From an uncultured Clostridium sp. (GTDB lineage Bacteria; Bacillota; Clostridia; TANB77; CAG-508), in NCBI GenBank assembly GCA_946497775.1, contig CAMMLS010000006.1:1-41857 (forward strand): a DNA stretch of 41,857 bases. The letters run 5' to 3'. How positions within the stretch are numbered: the stretch's first letter is position 1; the number at the start of each line of letters is the position of its first letter. The notes under the pieces were generated by a model. It ran no database searches. It had not been told where the DNA came from and saw only the letters and a list, made by a program, of their open reading frames with translations. Positions 26,484 through 35,567 of this stretch are shown here, in pieces. The position numbers and the translations under genes were made by a program.

Positions 26484-27393
26484 TATAGAAAAGAATTTAT
26501 TAAAAGAAGTAGCAGATATTGAAAAAGTTCCAATGGGAGCATATAACATAAGAGAAAATGGTAAAGGAATAGAGAGAAATGTTACAGAAAATATTAATAT
26601 AGTAACTAAAAAGGACAAGCCAGGTATTGATATTATAATAAAAGAAAATACAAAAAACGAAAGTGTTCACATACCAGTAATAATTACACAAGGGGGATTA
26701 ACAGATATAGTTTATAATGATTTCTATATTGGAAAAAATGCAGATGTTGTAATAGTTGCTGGATGTGGTATTCACAATAGTACATGTTCAGATTCAAGAC
26801 ATGATGGAATTCATAGATTCTTTTTAGAGGAAAATGCAAAAGTTAAATATATAGAAAAGCATTATGGAGAGGGAGAAGGTACTGGCAAAAGAGTATTAAA
26901 TCCACAAACTGTAATTGACCTTAAAAAAGGTGCTAATTTTGAAATGGAATCTGTACAAATAAAAGGAGTAGATTCAACTATAAGAGAAACAATAGGATAT
27001 GTCGCAGAAGATGCAAATTTAACTGTAACTGAAAGAATAATGACACATGGTGAGCAATTTGCCAAAACAATTTTTGAGGTAAAATTAAATGGAGAAAATG
27101 CAAGTACACATGTAACATCAAGGTCAGTTGCAGATAATAATTCAAGACAAGAGTTTTTATCAAGAATTGAAGGTAATTCTAAATGCTTTGGACATGTTGA
27201 ATGTGATGCCATAATAATGGAAAATGCAAAAATAATAGCAAGCCCACAAATTGAAGCAAATAACTTAGATGCAAATTTAATTCATGAAGCTGCAATAGGT
27301 AAAATAGCAGGTGAACAAATAACCAAATTAATGACTCTCGGACTAACAGAAAAAGAAGCAGAAGAACAAATAATTAGTGGCTTCTTAAAATAA
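26476..27393 (+). CDS. SufB/SufD family Fe-S assembly scaffold (305 aa)
   Basis: The protein has a SufBD beta-helix core, seen as repeated short strands with FFLEENAKVKYIEKHYGEG, DNNSRQEFLSRIEG and a C-terminal SPQIEANNLDANLIHEAAIG segment containing the conserved Glu and His region. At about 305 residues it is shorter than typical SufB. ATG 26476 follows AAAGGAGGG and overlaps sufC, so the two are translationally coupled. A two-gene sufC plus one SufB/D pair matches the minimal ancestral-type SUF (SMS) arrangement reported in anaerobes. SufB and SufD cannot be told apart with certainty. Confidence 0.88.
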   Translation: MDNIEKNLLKEVADIEKVPMGAYNIRENGKGIERNVTENINIVTKKDKPGIDIIIKENTKNESVHIPVIITQGGLTDIVYNDFYIGKNADVVIVAGCGIHNSTCSDSRHDGIHRFFLEENAKVKYIEKHYGEGEGTGKRVLNPQTVIDLKKGANFEMESVQIKGVDSTIRETIGYVAEDANLTVTERIMTHGEQFAKTIFEVKLNGENASTHVTSRSVADNNSRQEFLSRIEGNSKCFGHVECDAIIMENAKIIASPQIEANNLDANLIHEAAIGKIAGEQITKLMTLGLTEKEAEEQIISGFLK

Positions 27394-27464
27394 ATATAAA
27401 AATATATTGTAATAATAAAAATTATTGTTATAATAAATGTATAATTTATTTATAGGAGGTTATT

Positions 27465-28619
27465 ATGTCTGTAAAAAAATTTGTATTAAACGAGACATCA
27501 TATTTTGGAAAAGGAGCAAGAGAAGTATTACCAGAGGAATTTAAAAACAGAGGCTTTAAAAAAGCATTAGTAGTAACAGATAAAGCTTTGTTTGAAGTTG
27601 GTGTTACTAAAAAGGTAACAGAAGTATTAGATGGAGCAGGAATTGAATATGAAATATATTCAGATGTAAAACCAAATCCAACAATTAAAAATGTATTAGA
27701 TGGAGTAGAAAAATGTAAAGCATCAAAAGCTGATTGTTTAATTGCAGTTGGAGGAGGATCTAGCATAGATACAGCAAAAGGAATAGGTATATTAATGACA
27801 AATCCTGAAAGAAGTGATGTTGTATCTTTAAATGGTGCATCTAACACAAAGAATAGATGTATGCCAATTATTGCACTTCCAACAACAGCAGGAACAGCAG
27901 CAGAAGTAACAATTAACTATGTTATAACAGATGAAGAAAGAGAAATAAAAATGGTATGTGTTGATCCAAATGATATACCAGTTTTAGCAATTATAGATTC
28001 AGAGCTTATGGCATCAATGCCAAAATCAATAGCTGCAGCAACAGGTATGGATGCACTAACACATGCAATAGAAGGATATATAACAAAAGCACATAATACA
28101 ATGTCAGATATGTTCCATATGAAAGCAATTCAAATGATTTTTGAAAACTTACCAGCAGCTGTTAATGATAAAGATGAAGAAGCACTAGAAAATATGGGAA
28201 TGGCACAATATATTGCAGGAATGGGATTTTCAAATGTGGGACTTGGAATAGTTCATTCAATGGCACATCAATTAGGAGCAGTTTACGATACCCCACATGG
28301 AATTGCAAATGCAATACTTTTACCAACTGTTATGGAATTTAATGGAGAAGTATGCTATGAAAGATTTAGAGATATATTAATAGGTATAGGCATTCAAGCA
28401 CAAGATATGAATAAAGAAGAACTTATTAAAACAATGGTAGAAAAAATAAAAGAATTATCTGTAAAAGTTGGAATAACACAAACTGTAAAAGATGTTGGAG
28501 GAAAAGAAGAAGATTTAGAAATGCTTGCTGAAAAAGCAATGGAAGACCCATGTAAACCAGGAAATCCAAGAGAAGTTACAAAACAAGATTTTATAGATTT
28601 ATATAAAAAAGCAATGTAA
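27465..28619 (+). CDS. Iron-containing alcohol dehydrogenase (384 aa)
   Basis: This is a group III metal-dependent alcohol dehydrogenase, probably reducing an aldehyde with NAD(P)H in fermentation. The nucleotide-binding GGGSSIDTAKGIGIL, the LPTTAGTAAEVT segment and the metal-binding MDALTHAIEGY and VHSMAHQLGA...TPHGIANAIL histidines are all present. ATG 27465 follows ATAGGAGG. It is most like FucO/lactaldehyde reductase and butanol dehydrogenase types, but substrate is not determinable. It is monocistronic with a downstream terminator. Confidence 0.93.
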   Translation: MSVKKFVLNETSYFGKGAREVLPEEFKNRGFKKALVVTDKALFEVGVTKKVTEVLDGAGIEYEIYSDVKPNPTIKNVLDGVEKCKASKADCLIAVGGGSSIDTAKGIGILMTNPERSDVVSLNGASNTKNRCMPIIALPTTAGTAAEVTINYVITDEEREIKMVCVDPNDIPVLAIIDSELMASMPKSIAAATGMDALTHAIEGYITKAHNTMSDMFHMKAIQMIFENLPAAVNDKDEEALENMGMAQYIAGMGFSNVGLGIVHSMAHQLGAVYDTPHGIANAILLPTVMEFNGEVCYERFRDILIGIGIQAQDMNKEELIKTMVEKIKELSVKVGITQTVKDVGGKEEDLEMLAEKAMEDPCKPGNPREVTKQDFIDLYKKAM

Positions 28620-28624
28620 AAATA

Positions 28625-28668
28625 AAAAAGGCATATAATACTTAAAAATAAGATTATATGCCTTTTTA
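28625..28668 (+). terminator. Terminator after the alcohol dehydrogenase
   Basis: AAAAAGGCATATAAT pairs with ATTATATGCCTTTTT across a 12-nt loop. Confidence 0.85.
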
Positions 28669-28761
28669 AATAATCCTTGTATTTGTTTTAAAAATAGGTA
28701 TAATATAAATAAAGAATAATAAGGAGAAAGAAATTGATATAACAGTTTCTAAGTAATATAT

Positions 28762-29988
28762 ATGAATAAAATGATATTAGATTTAGCAAAAAAAATTGAA
28801 AATATTGGCGGACGAATGTATCTTGTTGGTGGAGCGGTTAGAGATTTTCTTATGAAAAAAGAAAGTCATGATGAAGATTATTGTATAACAGGTATAGATA
28901 TTGATGAATTTATAAAAAATTGCCCAGAAGCAAAAATTAGAGGTAAAGATTTTCCAGTTTTTGATTTATATGGCACAGAAATAGCACTTGCAAGAACAGA
29001 GAGAAAAATAGGAATAGGGCATAAGGGATTTGAAATAAATACAAACAAAAATATAACTATTGAGCAAGATCTAAAAAGAAGAGATATAACAATAAATGCA
29101 ATTGCGCAAGATGTTTTAACAAAAGAAATAATTGATCCATTTAATGGAAAAAAAGATATAAAAAATAAAATTATTAAAGCAACAAGTGAAAGCTTTAAAG
29201 AAGACCCATTAAGAGTATATAGAGTAGCAAGATTTGCTGCTAAACTAAAATTTGAGGTAGACAAAAACACATTAAAATTAATGAATGAACTTAAACCAGA
29301 ATTAAATACAATTTCAAAAGAAAGAGTATTTGACGAATTTAGAAAAGCCTTAAAAACAGATAAACCATCTATATTTTTTGATGAATTAAAAAATGCTAAT
29401 GTTTTACAAGTACATTTTTTAGAAATATATAATCTAATAGGAGCCGAGCAGCCACAAAAATATCATCCAGAAGGGGACAGCTATAATCATACAATGGAAG
29501 TAATAGATAGGGTATGTACAATGACAAACAATTTAGAAATAAGATATGCGGCATTAGTGCATGATTTAGGAAAAGGTATTACTCCAAAAGAAATGTATCC
29601 ACATCACTATGGGCACGACAAAAAAGGAGTAGAGGTTGTGCAACGATTTAGTAATAGAATAGGAGTTCCAAACTCGTGGAGAAAATGTGGAAAAACAGCT
29701 GCAAAAGAACATATGATAGGAGGAATATTTTGGGAAATGACTCCGGCTAAAAAAGTAGATTTTTTAGAAAGAGTAAATAAATCAATTCTAGGACTAGAAG
29801 GATTACAAATAGTAGTAAATGCAGATAAAAATTCAAAACAAGGAAAAGATTTTGCATATTTAAAGAATGAAATATTAGATAAAATAAATGGAGAATATAT
29901 AAAAGAAAAATATGGAATAAAAGAGGGAATACAATTAAAAGAAAAACTAAGAGAAGAGAGAATTAAAAAAATAAAAGAAATTGAATAA
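28762..29988 (+). CDS. cca: CCA-adding tRNA nucleotidyltransferase with HD domain (408 aa)
   Basis: The enzyme adds or repairs the 3'-CCA end of tRNAs. The nucleotidyltransferase head shows MYLVGGAVRDFLM and DEDYCITG in place of the usual DxD, then RRDITINAIAQD and EDPLRVYRVARFAAKL. An HD domain follows with HTMEVIDRV and LVHDLGKG. ATG 28762 is the first start after an in-frame TAA at 28753, yet it has no close ribosome site; the only AAGGAG lies 35 nt upstream. A promoter-like TATAAT is at 28700. Initiation may need upstream binding or reinitiation. Confidence 0.9.
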   Translation: MNKMILDLAKKIENIGGRMYLVGGAVRDFLMKKESHDEDYCITGIDIDEFIKNCPEAKIRGKDFPVFDLYGTEIALARTERKIGIGHKGFEINTNKNITIEQDLKRRDITINAIAQDVLTKEIIDPFNGKKDIKNKIIKATSESFKEDPLRVYRVARFAAKLKFEVDKNTLKLMNELKPELNTISKERVFDEFRKALKTDKPSIFFDELKNANVLQVHFLEIYNLIGAEQPQKYHPEGDSYNHTMEVIDRVCTMTNNLEIRYAALVHDLGKGITPKEMYPHHYGHDKKGVEVVQRFSNRIGVPNSWRKCGKTAAKEHMIGGIFWEMTPAKKVDFLERVNKSILGLEGLQIVVNADKNSKQGKDFAYLKNEILDKINGEYIKEKYGIKEGIQLKEKLREERIKKIKEIE

Positions 29989-30044
29989 AAACTGCAATTT
30001 GGTTAATAATCTATATGAAATTATAAAAGAAAGGATGATTGAAT

Positions 30045-30482
30045 ATGGATAATTTAATCAAATGCTTAAACGAATATTTATCTGATTTAAAAGTATTTGC
30101 AGCTAAATTACAAAATTATCATTGGAATGTAAAAGGTAAAGAATTTTTTGTAATGCATGAAAAATTAGAAGAGTATTATAACTGTGCAAATGACGCTATT
30201 GATGAAGTTGCAGAAAACATCTTAATGATAGGAGGTCAGCCACTAGGAACATTAAAAGATTACATGCAAAATTCAAAAATTGGTGAAGCACAAAACCAAA
30301 AGGTGTGCCAGAATGTAATATTTGATGCTTTGCTGCAAGATTTTAATACACTTTTAACTAAATCTATACAAATAAAGGAAGAAGCGGAGACAAAAAAAGC
30401 ATATTTAATTTCTATACTAATGGATAATTATATATCTGACTATAATAAAAAGATTTGGATGATAGCCCAATCAAAAGAATAA
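30045..30482 (+). CDS. dps: Dps/ferritin-like DNA-protection protein (145 aa)
   Basis: Dps forms dodecamers that store iron and detoxify hydrogen peroxide. The ferroxidase signature at the dimer interface is visible as LQNYHWNVKGKEFFVMHEKLEEYY (split here), containing the conserved YHWN and H-E ligands, then DEVAENILMIGGQPLGTL. ATG 30045 is chosen because AAAGGA lies about 10 nt upstream; TTG 30039 overlaps worse spacing. It follows cca by 56 nt and is ended by a hairpin. Confidence 0.9.
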   Translation: MDNLIKCLNEYLSDLKVFAAKLQNYHWNVKGKEFFVMHEKLEEYYNCANDAIDEVAENILMIGGQPLGTLKDYMQNSKIGEAQNQKVCQNVIFDALLQDFNTLLTKSIQIKEEAETKKAYLISILMDNYISDYNKKIWMIAQSKE

Positions 30483-30490
30483 AATAAATT

Positions 30491-30546
30491 AAAACTAAAT
30501 GTGACTATATTGAGCTTTTAAAGCTTATATTAGTCACTTTTAGTTT
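30491..30546 (+). terminator. Terminator after dps
   Basis: AACTAAATGTGACTATA...TATTAGTCACTTTTAGTTT form a long imperfect hairpin with an AGCTTTTAAAGCT tip. The rest of the gene-free stretch to 30636 is AT-rich with a TTTGTAATATT direct repeat at 30602-30624. Confidence 0.65.
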
Positions 30547-30636
30547 ATATTTTAATAAAAAATGCCTACGGAAATAAAGAAAAGAAAAAAATATAAAAAA
30601 ATTTGTAATATTTTTGTAATATTTTTATAACATTCA

Positions 30637-30665
30637 TTGACTTTTCCTCAAAAACATAATAAGAT
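30637..30665 (+). promoter_or_regulatory. Promoter of minDE-rodA-dusB
   Basis: TTGACT 30637-30642, a 17-nt spacer and TAAGAT 30660-30665 are 57 nt upstream of minD. Confidence 0.7.
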
Positions 30666-30722
30666 ATATAGATAGAAAAACATAATTAAAAATCTATAAA
30701 CATAGATTTAAGGAGGAAGATT

Positions 30723-31517
30723 ATGGGAGAAGTTATAGTTATAACATCAGGAAAAGGAGGAGTAGGGAAAACAACTACAACTGCAAATTTAGGTGCAGCC
30801 CTAGCATTACAAGGCAAAAAAGTAGTATTAATAGATACAGATATAGGGCTTAGAAACTTAGACGTTGTTATGGGGCTAGAAAATAGAATAGTATACGACA
30901 TAGTAGATGTAGTAGAAGAAAAGTGTAAACTAAGACAAGCTTTAATAAAGGACAAGCGTTTTGATGAACTTTTCTTACTTCCAGCTGCTCAAACAAGGGA
31001 TAAAAGTGCTGTAAATGAAGAACAAATGAAAGAATTAACAGGAAAATTAAAAGAAGAATTTGACTATATCCTTATAGATTGCCCAGCCGGAATAGAACAA
31101 GGCTTTAAAAACGCCATAGCCGGTGCAACAAGAGCAATTGTGGTAACTACTGCTGAAATTTCTGCCATAAGAGATGCTGATAGAATAATAGGACTTTTAG
31201 AAGCATCAGACATTAAAAATCCGGAATTAGTAGTAAACAGATTAAGACCAGCCATGGTAAAAAAAGGCGAAATGATGGATGTTGATGATATAGTAGATTT
31301 ATTATCAATAGACTTAATAGGTGTAGTACCAGATGATGAATTTATAATAACACAAACAAATAAAGGTGAGCCAGTTGTTTCAAACAAAAAAGCTCCATCT
31401 GGAAAATCATATACAGAAATTGCTAGAAGAATTTTAGGAGAAAATATAGAGGTATCTATTCCAGGTAGAGAAAAAGGCTTTTTTTGTAAAATTAAAAATA
31501 TGTTTTCAAAAAAATAA
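30723..31517 (+). CDS. minD: Septum site-determining ATPase MinD (264 aa)
   Basis: MinD is a membrane-associated ATPase that, with MinC and MinE, positions the division site. The deviant Walker A GKGGVGKTTTT (from residue 10), LIDTDIGLRNLDVVMG and the DYILIDCPAGIEQGF segment are intact. The C-terminal amphipathic membrane-targeting helix appears as FFCKIKNMFSKK. ATG 30723 follows AAGGAGGAA. No minC is adjacent, although minD is followed by minE and rodA as in many Clostridia. Confidence 0.96.
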   Translation: MGEVIVITSGKGGVGKTTTTANLGAALALQGKKVVLIDTDIGLRNLDVVMGLENRIVYDIVDVVEEKCKLRQALIKDKRFDELFLLPAAQTRDKSAVNEEQMKELTGKLKEEFDYILIDCPAGIEQGFKNAIAGATRAIVVTTAEISAIRDADRIIGLLEASDIKNPELVVNRLRPAMVKKGEMMDVDDIVDLLSIDLIGVVPDDEFIITQTNKGEPVVSNKKAPSGKSYTEIARRILGENIEVSIPGREKGFFCKIKNMFSKK

Positions 31518-31544
31518 ATAAAATTATAAAGTGGAGGATATAGA

Positions 31545-32120
31545 ATGTTTGAGAGAATAATAAACTTTTTTAAAGGATTAGCAAAAAAGGAAAAGCAAGA
31601 AGCTAATACATCAAAAGATACTGCAAAGGAAAGATTACATTTAGTCCTAATGCAAGATAGAGCGAATGTATCAGCAGACTTTTTAGAACTTATGAAACAA
31701 GAAATTATTGAAGTAATTAAAAAATATATAGAAGTAGACGAAGGTGCTATTGATGTAAGACTAACAAATAAAGCAAACGATGATGGAACAACAGGTGCAC
31801 CAGCACTTTATGCTAATATTCCTATAATGAATATCAAACATGAAATGGGCAAAGAACAAAATGAAAAAGAAAATGAAAGCAAAAAAGAATTACCAGAAGA
31901 AAAGCAAGAAGAAATAAAGCAAGAACCAGAAAATGAGAATAAAAATGAAAGTGATAATAAAGAGGAAAATACTGATAAAGAAGTAGAAGAAACAAATAAT
32001 AAAGTAAGCAGTGACCAAGAAAAAGTTGAAGAAAAAGCAGAAGAAAGCCAAAAACAAGAAGAAACAAAAAGTGAAAAAGAACCAGAAAAAAAGGAAGAGA
32101 TACCTGTAACAAATAAATAA
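31545..32120 (+). CDS. minE: MinE cell-division topological factor with long charged tail (191 aa)
   Basis: MinE stimulates MinD ATP hydrolysis and drives its relocation. The core at residues 1-100 is typical: a membrane-binding start FERIINFFKG, RLHLVLMQDRA for MinD contact, and the topological-specificity segment IEVIKKYIEVDEGAIDVRL. Ordinary MinE ends near residue 90. Here a further 90 residues, nearly all Glu, Lys, Asn, Gln and Ser, form a low-complexity tail (about 101-191). ATG 31545 follows TGGAGGA, 27 nt after minD. Confidence 0.9.
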   Translation: MFERIINFFKGLAKKEKQEANTSKDTAKERLHLVLMQDRANVSADFLELMKQEIIEVIKKYIEVDEGAIDVRLTNKANDDGTTGAPALYANIPIMNIKHEMGKEQNEKENESKKELPEEKQEEIKQEPENENKNESDNKEENTDKEVEETNNKVSSDQEKVEEKAEESQKQEETKSEKEPEKKEEIPVTNK

Positions 32121-32124
32121 TAAT

Positions 32125-32163
32125 AATGAAAAATGAATAATTATTAACTATTCATTTTTCATT
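32125..32163 (+). terminator. Hairpin between minE and rodA
   Basis: AATGAAAAATGAATA pairs perfectly with TATTCATTTTTCATT across 9 nt. There is no long T run after it, so it may modulate rather than stop transcription into rodA. Confidence 0.55.
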
Positions 32164-32197
32164 ATTTAAATAAACTTCAATTAAATGAGGTACTTTG

Positions 32198-33305
32198 ATG
32201 AAAAAAAGATTATTAAAGAACATGGACTGGGGTATACTTATTTGTGTTGTTGCACTTATAATAATAGGACTTATAGCATTGATGTCTGCAACACAAGATA
32301 CAGAATTTGAAGAATTTATAAAACAAATACAATGGATTTTAATTAGTGTACCAATACTTATAATAGCAATATGCATAGATTATGAATTAATTGCAAAAAT
32401 ATCGCCAATTTTATATATTATATTTATAGCACTTTTAATAGGAGTGCTATTTACAGAGCCAATAAATGGTGCTTCAAGCTGGTTTGATTTCAAAGTGTTT
32501 TTATTTCAACCAGCAGAATTTGCAAAGGTAGTTGTTATAATCTTTTTAGCATATGCAATAACAAAAGTTCAAGAAAGAAAAAAAGATGAAATAAATCATC
32601 CGTTAAAACTAGGACTATTATTGCTTATTACATTAATACCAGTGTTACTGATAATAAAACAACCAGATTATGGTACAGCTTGTGCCTTTTTGGTAGCAAC
32701 AGTATTTATGATATTTGCAGCTGGAATAAAAAAAAGATATATAATATCTGCTTTAGCAATTGTAGTTATAATAGTGCCAATTGCATATTTGTATATACTT
32801 CCAGATCATGCAAAAAAAAGAATAGATGTGTATTTAAACCCAGAATCAGATCCTCGTGGAGCAGGATATAATATTATACAATCTAAGCTCGCTATAGGAG
32901 CTGGTGAATTATTGGGAATGGGAGTTTTAAAAGGAAATCAAACACAATTAGGTTTTCTATATCCAAAAACATCTGACTTTATATTCTCTGTAATTGGAGA
33001 AGAAATGGGATTTATAGTAACAGGTTCGATAGTATTAATATATGTAACTCTCATAGTGAAAGCTATATATATTGCAAAAACGGCCAAAGATGAACTCGGA
33101 TCGTATATTGCAGTAGGTATAGCTCGGAATATTTATGTTTCACATGACAGAAAATATTGGAATGACAATAGGACTACTTCCTATAACAGGAGTGCCACTT
33201 CCGTTTTTAAGCTATGGTGGAAGCGCCATGATAACGAATTTTATATTAATTGGATTATTGCTAAATATAAGCGGAAGACGTCAAAAGGCAATATTTATAG
33301 AATAA
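32198..33305 (+). CDS. rodA: SEDS peptidoglycan glycosyltransferase RodA, +1 shift at CGG 33125
   Basis: RodA polymerises peptidoglycan glycan strands during elongation. The protein has about ten membrane helices; [25 protein letters not shown] and a large loop with [18 protein letters not shown] are typical. The first frame breaks at CGG 33125-33127 after VGIA. Skipping C33125 gives [19 protein letters not shown] followed by the hallmark [14 protein letters not shown], ending at 33305. With the shift it is about 368 residues, normal. The zero frame would lose the last three helices and the catalytic-site motif. Its place after minE supports RodA over FtsW. Confidence 0.92.
33125..33128 (+). 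other. +1 frameshift site GCT-CGG-A in rodA
   Basis: The zero-frame CGG is codon 310; the +1 frame reads GGA (Gly). The zero-frame stop lies 68 codons further on, so the site does not depend on a nearby stop. Confidence 0.9.
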
Positions 33306-33317
33306 TAGGAGAAAAAT

Positions 33318-34293
33318 ATGTATTTAGATAAATTAAAAATTGGAAATATTGAATTAGAAAATAACATATTGCTAGCTCCAATGGCAGGTATTACAGACCT
33401 GCCATTTAGAATATTATGCAGAGATAATGGAGCAGGACTTGCTTTTACAGAAATGGTTAGTGGAAAAGCACTTTATTATGGAGATGAAAAAACTAAAAAG
33501 CTTTTAGACACAACAAATGAAAAAAGACCAATAGGTGTTCAAATTTTTGGAAACGATATAGAAGCAATGAAAAAAGCTACTGAATATGTAAATAATATTG
33601 CAGATATTATAGATATAAATATGGGCTGTCCGGCACCAAAAGTTGTAAAAAACGGAGATGGCAGCAAATTATTATTAAATTTAGATTTAGCAGAAGAAAT
33701 AGTAAAAGAAGTAGTAAGTGTAAGTAAACATCCTGTAAGTGTAAAAATTAGAAAAGGTTGGGATTCAAATAATATAGTTGCAATAGAAGCGGCAAAAAGA
33801 ATAGAAAAAGCAGGAGCCTCTATGATTACAATTCACGGAAGAACAAGAGAAGAATATTACTCTGGAATGGCAGATTGGGACATAATAAAACAAGTAAAAA
33901 AAGAGGTGAACATACCTGTAATTGGAAATGGGGATATAAAAACATGGAAAGATGCTAAAGAGATGTTTGAACAAACCAATGTGGATGGAATAATGATTCG
34001 GAAGGGCAGCACTTGGAAATCCATGGATATTTAAGCAAATTATATATTATCTAGGAACAGGAAAAAAGCCAGATGAGATTTCTCCTAAGCAAAAATTAGA
34101 AACAATTTTAAATCATATAGAGATGGAAGTAAATTTAAAAACTGAAAAAGTTGCAATAAAAGAAATGAGAAAACAAATTGCTTGGTATGTTAAAGGACTA
34201 AAAGATTCTAGCAAAATTAGAGATAAAGTAAATACAATTGAAACTAAAAAAGAAATGCAAGATTGTATAACAGAATACTTTAAAAATATATAG
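33318..34293 (+). CDS. dusB: tRNA-dihydrouridine synthase B, +1 shift at CGG 33999
   Basis: DusB reduces uridines in tRNA with FMN and NADPH. Motifs: LLAPMAGITDLPFR near the N-terminus, NMGCPAPKVVKNGDGSKLL with catalytic Cys104, SVKIRKGW, TIHGRTREEYYSG and VIGNGDI. The frame breaks in the second phosphate-binding segment: VDGIMI is followed by CGG 33999-34001. Skipping C33999 gives GRAALGNPWIF, a nearly invariant family motif, then the helical domain to TAG 34291. With the shift it is 325 residues, the usual length. The gene is 13 nt after rodA. Confidence 0.94.
33999..34002 (+). other. +1 frameshift site ATT-CGG-A in dusB
   Basis: CGG at codon 228; the +1 frame reads GGA, completing IMIGRAALGNPW. 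The zero frame ends at TAA 34032-34034. Confidence 0.93.
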
Positions 34294-34303
34294 AATAAAT
34301 ATT

Positions 34304-34336
34304 AATAGAGTAGCAAATATAGCTACTCTATTTTTA
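34304..34336 (+). terminator. Terminator after dusB
   Basis: AATAGAGTAGC pairs with GCTACTCTATT across AAATATA, followed by TTT. Confidence 0.85.
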
Positions 34337-34367
34337 CATAATTTTAAATTATTAAAAGGAGGAAAAG

Positions 34368-35024
34368 TTGAAGGAAAAGGAAGTAAGTCAAAAGAGAAAA
34401 ATATTTATTATAACTGTAATTACTGTAATTTTTTTATTAATTTTATTTCTTATATTAAAAATTAATTATAAAAACATTATTTCTGGAAATACTATAACTA
34501 GTAAAAATACAGATTCAATTGTAAATAATATTTTAAATATGAAATCATACGAAGCAGATGTAACAATAGATGTAATAAGCAATAAAAATCAAAATACATA
34601 TAAAATAAAGCAACAAAACTTGCAAGAAAATGAGTACAAACAAATTGTTAAAGAACCAAGAAATATAGCAGGAATTGAAATAATATTTAAAAATAATAAA
34701 TTAGAAGTAAAAAACACTAAGTTAAACCTAAATAAAATATACGAAAACTATAAATATCTTGCAGAAAATGAACTAATATTAACATCATTTATTAAAGATT
34801 TTAACCAAGAAAATGAAACTGAAACAATAGAAGAAGAAAACCAAATTATATTAGAAGTAAATATAAAGAAAGAATTAAATAAATATTCAAAATATAAAAA
34901 ATTATATATAAGTAAGGAAACTGGACTACCAACAAAAATGGAGATAAAAGATGAAGCACAAAATACACTAGTTTACATATTATATAATGATATAAAGATT
35001 AATGGTTTGCAAGAAATAGTTTAA
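34368..35024 (+). CDS. GerS/LolA-like membrane-anchored protein (218 aa)
   Basis: TTG 34368 is preceded by AAAGGAGG at 6 nt and is the only sensible start. A basic N-terminus and one helix (about residues 11-30) anchor the protein; no lipobox Cys is seen. The outside part begins NILNMKSYEADVTIDV and ends with YISKETGLPTKMEIKD, the pattern of LolA-like folds including the Clostridioides germination protein GerS. Its position upstream of a mazF-type gene, the neighbourhood where alr/gerS genes often lie, fits. The exact role is inferred. Confidence 0.6.
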   Translation: MKEKEVSQKRKIFIITVITVIFLLILFLILKINYKNIISGNTITSKNTDSIVNNILNMKSYEADVTIDVISNKNQNTYKIKQQNLQENEYKQIVKEPRNIAGIEIIFKNNKLEVKNTKLNLNKIYENYKYLAENELILTSFIKDFNQENETETIEEENQIILEVNIKKELNKYSKYKKLYISKETGLPTKMEIKDEAQNTLVYILYNDIKINGLQEIV

Positions 35025-35120
35025 AAAATAGAATTAAAGCAGGCTAAAATTTGTATCTAATATTTAAAATATATCAAAAAGAATCAAAATTAATATATAG
35101 AATTAGTGGGAGTGAATTAT

Positions 35121-35465
35121 ATGGTAATTAAAAGAGGAGATATGTTTTATGCAGATTTGAGCCCAGTAGTCGGATCAGAACAAGGTGGAATTAGACCAGT
35201 TTTAATAATACAAAATGATATGGGAAATAAATATAGTCCAACAGTAATTGCTGCTGCGATTACTTCACAGATAAATAAAAATAAATTGCCTACTCATATA
35301 GAGATTGACTCAGAAGAATTTGGGCTTAAGTCGGACTCTGTTGTCTTAACAGAGCAGATAAGAACCATAGATAAAAGTAGACTAAAAGAAAAAATTGGAC
35401 ATATTGATGATGAAGAAGTTATGAATAAAATTAATAATGCTATAGGAGTGAGCTTTGGACTTTAA
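35121..35465 (+). CDS. MazF/NdoA-type endoribonuclease toxin (114 aa)
   Basis: MazF-family toxins cut mRNA at specific short sequences. Signatures: [40 protein letters not shown] and [17 protein letters not shown] 35121 is chosen for its GGGAGTG site; a GTG at 35106 overlaps it. No mazE/ndoAI antitoxin is encoded immediately upstream, where only about 95 nt separate it from the GerS-like gene. The antitoxin may be elsewhere, or the gene may be under other control. Confidence 0.9.
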   Translation: MVIKRGDMFYADLSPVVGSEQGGIRPVLIIQNDMGNKYSPTVIAAAITSQINKNKLPTHIEIDSEEFGLKSDSVVLTEQIRTIDKSRLKEKIGHIDDEEVMNKINNAIGVSFGL

Positions 35466-35500
35466 AATTTTTTTGTTTTAAATATTGAAAAAAAGCTTAC

Positions 35501-35529
35501 TTGAATAAATTATGTAAATATGCTATAAT
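35501..35529 (+). promoter_or_regulatory. Promoter of the SH3-VanW gene
   Basis: TTGAAT 35501-35506, a 17-nt spacer and TATAAT 35524-35529. Confidence 0.75.
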
Positions 35530-35567
35530 ATCAATATTCAAAAATAATTATAAAGGAGAGAGGCATT

